A program made the translations under genes and the position numbers. A stretch of 64,000 nucleotides of DNA. Origin: Salinispora arenicola. Lineage in GTDB: Bacteria > Actinomycetota > Actinomycetes > Mycobacteriales > Micromonosporaceae. The notes below the pieces were generated by a model. The model ran no database searches. It was not told the DNA's origin and worked only from the letters and a program-made list of their open reading frames with translations. Shown in pieces: positions 42,699-49,997 of the stretch; the first letter of the stretch is position 1, and each line of letters begins with the position of its first letter. The stretch covers positions 3,472,001-3,536,000 of the forward strand of contig NZ_VFOL01000001.1 in NCBI RefSeq assembly GCF_006716065.1. The letters are read 5' to 3'.

Positions 42699-44243
42699 GT
42701 GTCCCTGCCTGAGCTTGACCAACGCGACGACGACGAACTGATCGAAACCATCCTCGCGGCCGCTGACCGGCGCGATCTGGCGGCCATGGCGGTAGCCGCG
42801 GCCGAGGTCTCCGAGATGACCCGCAACTGGGCCACCCACATCCCGTGGGACGAGTTCGACTCGTTGGACGAGATCGCCCTGGACGAGGTGATCGCCGACC
42901 TGACCCAGATGTGGGAACCCGTCAACCTGCAGGTTGACGCCGACGAGGAGTACGCGCTCGACAAGAACGCCTATGACTTCTACCGGCCGGTGGGACGTAA
43001 CCTGATGACCCGCACCGAGGAGTTCCACGGGTGGGTCGAGGCGCGGCGACGGACCGAGACGTGGCAGTACTCCAGGACGCTGGAGGCCGCGCCGAACAGC
43101 GTCGCCCAGATCACCAACGACATCGGCCGGCGCACCCGCGGTATCAACTTCAACTCGCAGGACTATCTGTCGTTCAACACGCACCCGGCGATCCGGGAGG
43201 CGGCGACCAAGGCGATGCGCGACTACGGGCCGCACAGCGCCGGGTCACCGATGGTGCTCGGGAACACCCGGATCTCCGACGAACTGGAGGCATCGCTCGG
43301 CGAGCTGGTGCGGGCCGAGCAGGTGACCCTCTTTCCGACCGGCTGGGCCGCCGGGTTCGGTGCGATGGCGGGGCTGGTCCGCCAGGAGGACCACGTTCTG
43401 ATCGACCGGCTGGCGCACTCCTGCCTCCAGCAGGGGGCCCGGGCGACCACCCGCAACGTGGTGCGCTACGAACACCTCAACGTCGACGAGGTCCGTCGCC
43501 ACCTCGTCGACATCCGCCGGCGCGACAGCCGCAACGGCATCCTCGTCGTCACGGACGGTCTCTTCTCGGTGGATGCGGACTGGCCGGATCTGGTGACCCT
43601 TCAGCGGGTGTGCCGGGAGCACGACGCGACGCTGCTCGTCGACGTGGCACACGACCTGGGTTCGATGGGCCCGGGTGGTACCGGTGTGCTCGGTATGCAG
43701 GACGTGCTCGGCGACATCGACATCGTGATGGGCGCCTTCTCCAAGACGTTCTGCTCCAACGGCGGTTTCGTCGCCTCGGCCTCCCCCGCGCTCAAGCAGT
43801 ACCTCAAGATGTTCGGCGGATCGCACATGTTCTCCAACGCGTTGTCTCCGGTGCAGACCGCCGTGGTCCTGGAAGCCTCGAAGATCATTCGGTCTGCGGA
43901 GGGAGACCTCCTCCGGTCCCGGCTGCACACCGCCGTCACCGCGCTGCGCGATGAGTTGATCGGGCACGGTCTGACGTGTATGGGAGAGCCGTCGCCGATC
44001 GTGCCGCTCCTGATCGGAAACGAGAAGCTGGCGCGGATCGCGAACCGCCTGCTGTTCGACCGCGGTGTGCTCGCGTTCATGGTGGAGTTTCCGGTGACCC
44101 CGACGGGCTCGTCGCGGTTCCGGCTCCAGGTGCAGGCAAATCACGAGCCGGATGAGGCGCGCGCAGCAGCGAGGATCATCGCGGACGCGATCACGGACGC
44201 CCGGACGTACCTGTCCAGTGCCTTCGGGAGCACACAGCGGTAG
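42699..44243 (+). CDS. Alpha-oxoamine synthase (ALAS/KBL/CqsA-like) with extra N-terminal domain
   Basis: A 514-residue PLP enzyme that should join an amino acid to an acyl thioester with loss of CO2. The core from about residue 145 holds NFNSQDYLSF, HSAGSPMVLGNTRISDELE, TLLVDVAHDLGSMG (Asp for the PLP nitrogen) and GAFSKTFCSNGGF with Schiff-base Lys349. Ahead of it lie about 140 acidic residues not found in simple ALAS, KBL or BioF proteins. The only gene in its operon is the FAD enzyme, and a strong terminator follows. Lack of heme or biotin genes argues against housekeeping ALAS or BioF; a small-molecule aminoketone or modified lipid is more likely. Confidence 0.86.
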   Translation: MSLPELDQRDDDELIETILAAADRRDLAAMAVAAAEVSEMTRNWATHIPWDEFDSLDEIALDEVIADLTQMWEPVNLQVDADEEYALDKNAYDFYRPVGRNLMTRTEEFHGWVEARRRTETWQYSRTLEAAPNSVAQITNDIGRRTRGINFNSQDYLSFNTHPAIREAATKAMRDYGPHSAGSPMVLGNTRISDELEASLGELVRAEQVTLFPTGWAAGFGAMAGLVRQEDHVLIDRLAHSCLQQGARATTRNVVRYEHLNVDEVRRHLVDIRRRDSRNGILVVTDGLFSVDADWPDLVTLQRVCREHDATLLVDVAHDLGSMGPGGTGVLGMQDVLGDIDIVMGAFSKTFCSNGGFVASASPALKQYLKMFGGSHMFSNALSPVQTAVVLEASKIIRSAEGDLLRSRLHTAVTALRDELIGHGLTCMGEPSPIVPLLIGNEKLARIANRLLFDRGVLAFMVEFPVTPTGSSRFRLQVQANHEPDEARAAARIIADAITDARTYLSSAFGSTQR

Positions 44244-44295
44244 CCGGTGCCGCGCCGGGACGGGCGCGGTCGGTGGCTCAGCGCAACGAGGGCCC

Positions 44296-44329
44296 GAGAG
44301 GCGGGGCGGCCAAGCCGCCCCGCCCTCTC
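44296..44329 (+). terminator. Terminator after the oxoamine synthase
   Basis: GAGAGGCGGGGCGGC pairs with GCCGCCCCGCCCTCTC around CAA, 15 base pairs with one bulged C. It separates the FAD/oxoamine synthase operon from the next SDR gene. Confidence 0.85.
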
Positions 44330-44384
44330 ACGCGTCAGCTGAGGTCGGCCGGGTAACCCATGACTCGGCTGGAAGGAGGCTCCG

Positions 44385-45089
44385 ATGGCCCGAACCGTGG
44401 TGGTGACCGGCGGCAACCGGGGAATCGGCCTGGCCACCGCGCAGGCATTCAGCAGGCAGGGCGACCGGGTGGCGGTGGCACACCGTGGGCGGGAATTCCC
44501 AGACGGGATGTTCGGGGTCAGGTGTGACGTCCGCGACGCGGCCAGCGTCGACGCGGCTTTCGACGAGGTCGAAGCCGAGTTGGGACCGGTCGAGGTGTTG
44601 GTGGCCAACGCCGGCATCATCGACGACGGGCCGTTTCCGCAGCTGACCGAGGCACAGTTCGGTCGGGTACTGGACACCAACCTCACCGGTGCCTTTCGGT
44701 GCGCCAGCCGCGCATCGCACAGCATGCTGCGGGGAGGGTGGGGTCGGTTGATCTTCCTCTCCTCCGTGGTTGGCCTCACGGGCAGCCACAGCCAGGTCAA
44801 CTACGCCGCCAGCAAGGCCGGGCTGGTCGGCATGGCCCGCTCGCTCACCCGCGAACTTGCCAGTCGCAACATCACCGCGAACGTGGTGGCGCCGGGACCG
44901 GTCGAGACCGAGCAGTTCGCCGCCGTACCCGACGAGCGGCGGGCCGAGTTCCATCGGGCGATCCCCGCTGGCCGGTTTGCTCAGCCGGATGATGTCGCCG
45001 GCGTGGTCACCTGGCTGGCTGGGGACACCGCCAGTTATGTCTCCGGCGCGATCATTCCGGTCGACGGTGGCCTCAGCATGGGACATTAG
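44385..45089 (+). CDS. SDR-family reductase (FabG/MabA-like)
   Basis: A 234-residue SDR: TGGNRGIG (residues 8-15), NAG near 78, catalytic FLSSVVG and YAASK (residues about 143-147), C-terminal PVDGG. It lacks the usual Arg cluster after TGGN but otherwise resembles MabA/FabG1, beta-ketoacyl-ACP reductase. GAAGGAGG precedes the ATG. It is separated from the oxoamine synthase by a terminator, so it is an independent unit; a joint role is possible but not shown. Confidence 0.87.
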   Translation: MARTVVVTGGNRGIGLATAQAFSRQGDRVAVAHRGREFPDGMFGVRCDVRDAASVDAAFDEVEAELGPVEVLVANAGIIDDGPFPQLTEAQFGRVLDTNLTGAFRCASRASHSMLRGGWGRLIFLSSVVGLTGSHSQVNYAASKAGLVGMARSLTRELASRNITANVVAPGPVETEQFAAVPDERRAEFHRAIPAGRFAQPDDVAGVVTWLAGDTASYVSGAIIPVDGGLSMGH

Positions 45090-45208
45090 GTGCTGACGCC
45101 TTCCAGCGTCCGGTCCGCCGTTTGACCCGACGACCACCGGGTAGCCGCGCTCGGCGACGCCGCGTCCGCGCGCCGGGACCAACCCGATGGCGAGGGGGAA
45201 GACATTCG

Positions 45209-45826
45209 ATGGCTGCCCAGACCAGAGTCGCGGTGATCTACTACAGCGCGACCGGCATCACGTACCAGCTGGCCAAGGCCGTGTGTGAGGCTGCCGGCGA
45301 CACCGGCGCCGAGGTGCGGCTCCGCAAGGTGCGAGAGCTGGCGCCGGACGAGGCGATCCGGGCGAACGCGGGCTGGCATGCCCACCGGCTCCAGACCCAG
45401 GACGTGCCGGAGGCCGAGCCTGACGACCTGACCTGGGCGGACGTGGTGATCCTTGGATCACCCACCCGCTACGGTCTGGTCGCCGCGCAGCTCAAGCAGT
45501 TCATCGATACCACCGGGCCGCTCTGGACGCGTGGCGCGTTGGCCGACAAGGTCTACTCCGCCTTCACCTCCACCGCCACCCTGCACGGCGGCCAGGAAAC
45601 GACGCTCACCTCCCTCTTCTCCGTCTTCTACCACTGGGGCGGGATCGTGGTCACCCCTGGCTACACCGATCCGAGCCAGTTCGTCGCCGGCAACCCGTAC
45701 GGCGCCTCGCACACCAGCAACAATGCGGAGGTGGCCCCGGACAGCACCGCGCTCGGCGCGGCGGCGCTCACCGCCCGACGGGCGGTGCGGATCGGTGCCG
45801 CGCTGAAACAGGGGCTTGCCGGCTAA
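45209..45826 (+). CDS. wrbA: WrbA-type NAD(P)H:quinone oxidoreductase
   Basis: A 205-residue flavodoxin-fold FMN protein. AVIYYSATGITYQLAKAV is the phosphate loop (usual S-x-T-G/GN-T), ILGSPTRYGLVAAQLKQFID and SAFTSTATLHGGQETT match WrbA, which reduces quinones by two electrons. ATG 45209 has GAGGGGGAA ten bases upstream. Its 3' end overlaps the convergent anthranilate synthase gene by 59 bases, so the two cannot be fully transcribed at once without interference. Confidence 0.9.
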   Translation: MAAQTRVAVIYYSATGITYQLAKAVCEAAGDTGAEVRLRKVRELAPDEAIRANAGWHAHRLQTQDVPEAEPDDLTWADVVILGSPTRYGLVAAQLKQFIDTTGPLWTRGALADKVYSAFTSTATLHGGQETTLTSLFSVFYHWGGIVVTPGYTDPSQFVAGNPYGASHTSNNAEVAPDSTALGAAALTARRAVRIGAALKQGLAG

Positions 45827-47723
45827 CCTCGGCGGAACTCGGCGCGGAAAGCAGGTCACCCAACAGGTCAGCGAGGACGTCCACACCGTCCGGGCTGAGC
45901 ACCGACTCGGGGTGGAACTGCACTCCGGCCACGCTGGCGCCGCGCAGCGCGTGCACCGCCCCGCTCGCGTCGTCCCGGGCCACCTCCACCGGACCGTACC
46001 GGGTGTGCAGGTGGTCCGCGTGCGCCCGAGCGGTGTACGTCGAGTAGAAACCGACCCGCCGTGGCGTACCGAAGATCGATACCTCCCGTTGGAGCCCCTG
46101 GTACGGGGCGTCGCGCCGGTACAGCGGCAGCCCGAGCAGACCGCAGAGGAGTTGGTGGCCGAGGCAGACCGCGAGGGTCGGCTGGCCGGCGGCGAGCAGC
46201 CCGGCGAGCAGCCCGCGCAGCGCGGCCATCTTCGGCTCGGTCACCGCCGACGGGTCACCCGGTCCGGGGCCGACGATCACCACGTCGTACTCGTCCAGTG
46301 GGCCGGGCGCGACCCACGGCCGGACGTCAGTGGCGAGGCCGAGCGCCCGTAGCTGGTGGGCGAGCATGCCGGTGAACGTGTCCTCCCCGTCCACAATCAG
46401 TGCCCGGCGGCCGGTGAGTCCGGGGCGGCCCGGGGCGTCCTCCGGCCGTTGGTCCAGCCAGAACCGGGCCAGCGGTGCGTTGCGGGCGGCCAACGCCGCT
46501 TGCACCTGTGGGTCGTCGGCGAGCCGACGCACCGTCCCCGTGGCTGGTTGGGGCGCCTGCGGGCCGAGGCCCAGCGCGGCGAGCACACCGGCGGCCTTGG
46601 CGTGCGTCTCGGCTACCTCAGCCGCGGGAACCGAATGGCGGACCAGGGTCGCCCCGACCGGCACCCGCAACTCGCCGGCGGGGGAGAGCTCGGCGGTACG
46701 GATCAGGATCGGGGCGTCCAGCGTCTGTTGGCCGGCCGGATCCCGGCCGAGCAGCGCCAGCACCCCCGCGTAGTAGCCCCGCCCGGTGCTCTCGTGACGC
46801 GCGATGACCCGGCACGCGTTCTCCATCGGGCTGCCGGTCACCGTGGGGGCGAACATGGTTTCGCGCAGCACGTCGCGCACGTCCTTCGAGCCGCGTCCCG
46901 CCAACAGGTACTCGGTGTGGGCGAGGTGGGACATCTCCTTGAGGTATGGGCCGACCACCTGGCCACCCCGTTCGGCGACGGAAGCCATCATCTTCAGCTC
47001 CTCGTCGAGGACCATGTACAGTTCCTCGGTCTCCTTGGGGTCGGCGAGAAAGCGCAGCAGGTCGGCCCGGTCGGCGGCCGCACCGGTGTGGCGGAAGGTG
47101 CCGCTGATCGGGTTCATCAGGACCAAACCGTCGTCGACGCTGACGTGTCGCTCGGGGCTCGCCCCGACCAGCGTCCGGGTGCCGGTGTGCACGACGAAGG
47201 TCCAGTAGGCGCCGCGTTCGCGCAGCAGCAGTGAGCGCAGCGCCGCCAACGCCGCCCGCAGCGGGGCGCCCTGCACAGTGGCGTGCAGGGCGCGGTGGAT
47301 CACGAAGTTGGCGCCCTCCCCGTGGCCGATTTCGTCGGCGAGTACCCGTTCGACCGTGGCCGCGTACTCCTCGTCGGTGACGTCGAAGCCGGCGTTGTGG
47401 GTGACCACTGCCGCGTCTGGCAGCGCCGCCAGCGCCGCCGCGAGGTCGACCTGTTCGTGCCGGTCGATCTCCAGGCACTCCAGCGGGGCGCTGTCGTCGA
47501 CGCAGGCGAAGCCCCGCTCGACCACCTGCCGGTATGGCACCAGGGCGAGGGTGCGCGGGCCGGGTGCCCCGGTGGGCAGTGGGATGTCGGCGAGCCGCCG
47601 CACCACCCGCACCGCTCCGGTGTACAGGTCGAGGTGGTCGGCACCCTCGCGGCGGACGAGTGCGAACGGGCCGGGATCGGTGCCGGCCGCGGCGGCGGTG
47701 AGTAGCGGGGAAAGGTGGTCCAT
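45768..47723 (-). CDS. trpEG: Fused anthranilate/ADIC synthase (TrpE-like plus glutamine amidotransferase)
   Basis: A 651-residue fusion. Residues about 20-410 are a chorismate-binding component I; about 445-640 a class I glutamine amidotransferase with nucleophile in LAVCLGHQ and VQFHPES. The chorismate segment reads TVTGSPMENACRVI, the form found in PhzE-type and in Streptomyces-type fused enzymes rather than the SGAPKxRA form of classical TrpE. It makes anthranilate or aminodeoxyisochorismate from chorismate and glutamine. GAGGAG precedes ATG 47723. A leader peptide with Trp-Trp and an attenuator precede it, as reported for the fused gene of Streptomyces venezuelae, so tryptophan represses it. 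No other trp or phenazine gene is nearby. Confidence 0.88.
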   Translation of the reverse strand: MDHLSPLLTAAAAGTDPGPFALVRREGADHLDLYTGAVRVVRRLADIPLPTGAPGPRTLALVPYRQVVERGFACVDDSAPLECLEIDRHEQVDLAAALAALPDAAVVTHNAGFDVTDEEYAATVERVLADEIGHGEGANFVIHRALHATVQGAPLRAALAALRSLLLRERGAYWTFVVHTGTRTLVGASPERHVSVDDGLVLMNPISGTFRHTGAAADRADLLRFLADPKETEELYMVLDEELKMMASVAERGGQVVGPYLKEMSHLAHTEYLLAGRGSKDVRDVLRETMFAPTVTGSPMENACRVIARHESTGRGYYAGVLALLGRDPAGQQTLDAPILIRTAELSPAGELRVPVGATLVRHSVPAAEVAETHAKAAGVLAALGLGPQAPQPATGTVRRLADDPQVQAALAARNAPLARFWLDQRPEDAPGRPGLTGRRALIVDGEDTFTGMLAHQLRALGLATDVRPWVAPGPLDEYDVVIVGPGPGDPSAVTEPKMAALRGLLAGLLAAGQPTLAVCLGHQLLCGLLGLPLYRRDAPYQGLQREVSIFGTPRRVGFYSTYTARAHADHLHTRYGPVEVARDDASGAVHALRGASVAGVQFHPESVLSPDGVDVLADLLGDLLSAPSSAEVSRQAPVSARHRSAPPVGR

Positions 47724-47743
47724 CGGGTCTCCTCGGTTCCGGT

Positions 47744-47853
47744 GCCGCCCGGTAGGGCGGTCCGGATGCCCGGTCGAAGACCGACGGCCGCCTCGATGGG
47801 CGGCCGCGTGGGAAGCTACGCGCGGGGGGTGGCCGCCAGGTCGGCGGGCCACC
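47744..47853 (-). promoter_or_regulatory. Trp attenuator RNA structures
   Basis: In transcript order: segment 1 GGTGGCC (47853-47847, contains the Trp codons), segment 2 GGCGGCCACC (47837-47828), segment 3 GCGGCCGCC (47807-47799), segment 4 GGCGGCCG (47792-47785). 1 pairs with 2, 2 with 3, and 3 with 4, the classical layout. Two further hairpins follow, CGGTC/GACCG (47771-47783) and CCGCCC/GGGCGG (47745-47760), the latter near the ribosome site. Confidence 0.78.
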
Positions 47854-47875
47854 AAAGGTGTGAGTACGCGAGCAT
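47816..47875 (-). CDS. trpL: Leader peptide with two adjacent Trp codons
   Basis: A 19-residue ORF, MLAYSHLWWPADLAATPRA, ending in TAG 47816-47818. Tandem TGG TGG codons (47854-47849) lie in segment 1 of the attenuator. TAGGGT (47883-47888) makes a good -10 seven bases before the ATG, so the leader is probably translated from the first base of the mRNA. When tryptophan is scarce, a ribosome stalled at the Trp codons would free segment 2 to pair with 3 and allow transcription of the synthase gene. Confidence 0.85.
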   Translation of the reverse strand: MLAYSHLWWPADLAATPRA

Positions 47876-47962
47876 GCGCACCACCCTACGCTGCCACCGC
47901 GGACGGCGGAAGCGGGAGTTCGACCCGGCGGCGACGCGGCAGGGCGGATAGCGTGACCGACG

Positions 47963-49330
47963 ATGAGCATTCTCGCGTTGGATCTGGGCACCTCCTCGGT
48001 ACGTGGCCTGGTGCTCGACGAGCATGCCCGTCCGCTGCCCGGGGCGCTGGCCCGGCGTCGGGTGAGCCTCGCTGTCGGTGCGGACGGCGCCGGCACGCTG
48101 GACGCTGACGTCTATCTCGCCCGCCTCGCGCAGTGCCTGGACGCGTTGGCCGACGGTGGGCACCTGGACGACATCGATCTGGTGGCGACCTCCGCGCAGT
48201 GGCACTCGGTGGTGGCGCTCGGCGCGGCCGGTACCCCGATCGGGCCGGTGCTCACCTGGATGGACACCCGGCCGGAACCGGCCGGCGGGCAGCGCGGACC
48301 GGCCGACCCGGACGCCTTCCACCAGCGCACCGGTACCTGGTGGCATCGCTGTTACTGGTCGGTCCGCCTGCCCTGGCTGCGGAGGCGGGCCGGTGGCCAC
48401 GCCACCGGCTTCGTCGGGCTGGCGGAGTATGCCCTCAGTGTGCTGCTCGACGCGGCTCCCATGTCGGTGTCGCAGGCATCCGGCACCGGCCTGCTCGACC
48501 TCGCCACGATGGGTTGGGATCCGGAGGCCTGTGCGTTGGCCGGTACCGGCCCCGCCGAGTTGCCGGAGTTGGCGCCGGCGGGCTGGCACGGCAGGCTCCG
48601 CCCGGAGTATGCGCGCCGCTGGCCGGCGCTGGCCGGTGCCCGCTGGACCGCCCCGGTTGGTGACGGCGCCGCGTCCAATGTCGGCTCGGGTTGTGTCCTA
48701 CCGGAGCGGGCCGCGGTGACGGTGGGCACCTCGGCGGCGGTCCGGGTGGTGCGCCCCGTCGTGCCGGGCGGGCCGCTTCCCCGGCTGGCGCCGCGGCTGT
48801 GGCGGTACCGGGTTGACCACCGGCATGTCGTGACCGGTGCCGCATACTCCTCCGGCGGTAATCTTTTTGCCTGGGCGAACCGGGAGTTGCGTCTGCCCGG
48901 CGGGGAGGAGCTGGATGCAGCCCTGGCCCGGGTACCCATCGCCGGTGGGGCGCCGGCGGTGAACGTCTGCTTCGGGGGTGATCGGCCGCCCGGCCTGACG
49001 CCGGCCGGCTCCGGCGTGCTGCGCGGGCTCGGCTTCGGCACCACCTCCGTGGACATCCTGGCCGGCCTGATGCGTGGCCTCAGTGAGCTGGTCGCCGTGG
49101 ACGTGACCGCCTTGGAATCCGAGTCGGACTCGCCGATCGAGGTGGTTCTGGGGGGTGGGGCGATGGTGGCGTCCGCGTGGTGGCGCCGGGCGTTCGCCGC
49201 GGCTCTCGCTCCCCGGACGGTGTGGCACCAGCGGAATCCGGAGGTCGGCGCGACCGGTGCGGCGCTGGTCGCGCTCGATCGGATCGGCGACGCGGTAAGG
49301 CTCGTCGATGTGGACCGGACAGACCACTAG
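47963..49330 (+). CDS. FGGY-family carbohydrate kinase
   Basis: A 455-residue FGGY kinase (xylulokinase/gluconate kinase-like), phosphorylating a pentose, hexonate or polyol. ILALDLGTSSVRGLVLD is the phosphate-1 loop, VLTWMDTRP follows, then VGDGAASNVGSG and VTVGTSAAVRV (phosphate-2), FGTTSVDILAG and VVLGGGAMVAS (adenosine). TAGCGT (47949-47954) and ATG 47963 suggest a leaderless mRNA. The gene is divergent from the trp leader with 87 bases between them, so the promoters are back to back. No transporter or isomerase gene is close enough to name the sugar. Confidence 0.87.
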   Translation: MSILALDLGTSSVRGLVLDEHARPLPGALARRRVSLAVGADGAGTLDADVYLARLAQCLDALADGGHLDDIDLVATSAQWHSVVALGAAGTPIGPVLTWMDTRPEPAGGQRGPADPDAFHQRTGTWWHRCYWSVRLPWLRRRAGGHATGFVGLAEYALSVLLDAAPMSVSQASGTGLLDLATMGWDPEACALAGTGPAELPELAPAGWHGRLRPEYARRWPALAGARWTAPVGDGAASNVGSGCVLPERAAVTVGTSAAVRVVRPVVPGGPLPRLAPRLWRYRVDHRHVVTGAAYSSGGNLFAWANRELRLPGGEELDAALARVPIAGGAPAVNVCFGGDRPPGLTPAGSGVLRGLGFGTTSVDILAGLMRGLSELVAVDVTALESESDSPIEVVLGGGAMVASAWWRRAFAAALAPRTVWHQRNPEVGATGAALVALDRIGDAVRLVDVDRTDH

Positions 49331-49654
49331 GCCGCCGCTGTCTGATCCTCCGTTCTACCGGCACCGTCGCTGCCGCCGTCGGCGGTGCGGTGTCGGTGGG
49401 CAGGCCGTCGTCGGTGACGGTCAGGGGGATTGGGGCGGGGGAGGGCAGCCCCCGTCCCCACCGCTGCTGGACACGTGCCGGCGGAGCTGTGTCCGTCGTG
49501 GCGTGTCACGTGGGAGCCGGGCCACGCGAGTGGCCTGCGGATCACCTCCCTCCACTATGGTCTATTGCTGACGGTGTCCGGGCTGACCTGCCGCCAGCTC
49601 TGGTCTCTCCGGCTCTGACGGGTCATGGCCGGGTGATCCTCGCGGCGCTTCGGA

Positions 49655-49668
49655 TGGAAGCGCTCCCA
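49655..49668. promoter_or_regulatory. CebR operator 1
   Basis: TGGAAGCGCTCCCA, one mismatch from the 14-base palindrome TGGGAGCGCTCCCA that binds the cellobiose-responsive LacI repressor CebR in Streptomyces and related actinomycetes. Confidence 0.85.
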
Positions 49669-49758
49669 TGCATGGGTGTGACTGTAGCGCCTGTAACCGT
49701 GCGGTGAAAGCTCTTTAACAAGGTGGAAATTTGTTGGAGCATCTTGTCCGCATGGTTG

Positions 49759-49772
49759 TGGGAGCGCTTCCA
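49759..49772. promoter_or_regulatory. CebR operator 2
   Basis: TGGGAGCGCTTCCA, also one mismatch from the CebR palindrome. Its centre is 104 bases from operator 1, close to ten turns of DNA, so a loop is possible. Confidence 0.87.
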
Positions 49773-49867
49773 ACAGTGGCAAGCTGATTGATGAGTCGCC
49801 GTCACGCGAACGCGGGGCCGAGGGCAGCCGGCGAGTCCGGTGCGGCACCCCGATATGGCGGGCACCA

Positions 49868-49945
49868 GCCCGCACCACGTCACCGGCCCCGGCCCCGCCG
49901 GGGACCCCCTGTCCCGGGTGCCTCGCCCGCACCACGTCACCGGCC
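49868..49945 (+). repeat. 21-base direct repeat in the cellulase leader
   Basis: A perfect 21-base repeat with core CCGCACCACGTCACCGGCC (19 of its bases) at 49868-49888 and again at 49925-49945. It lies downstream of both CebR boxes. Function unknown. Confidence 0.6.
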
Positions 49946-49997
49946 AGGCGCCCCCGCCGGGGCGTGAGCTCCGGCCTGGCCCGAGGAGACACCGCGC

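Larger units (their letters stand above)
49331..49997. other. Regulatory region before the GH48 cellulase
   Basis: No gene seen. The region holds two CebR-type operators (49655-49668 and 49759-49772) and a 21-base perfect direct repeat (49868-49888 and 49925-49945, rich in CACCACGTCACC) whose copies start 57 bases apart. The rest is GC-rich spacer. A long leader is therefore likely, since the operators are more than 200 bases before the cellulase start. Confidence 0.6.

Noticed and set aside
42699..43100. Acyl carrier domain in the N-terminus of the oxoamine synthase
   Set aside because: A DSLDEIALDEV segment recalls the phosphopantetheine site but the preceding Gly-x and the helical frame of an ACP are missing.
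45768..47723. Phenazine or enediyne biosynthetic cluster around the PhzE-like gene
   Set aside because: No phzB, phzD, phzF, phzG or polyketide genes are nearby, and the leader attenuator points to tryptophan-type control.
49868..49945. Attachment site or mobile element end
   Set aside because: Only two copies 57 bases apart, no integrase, transposase or tRNA gene near.
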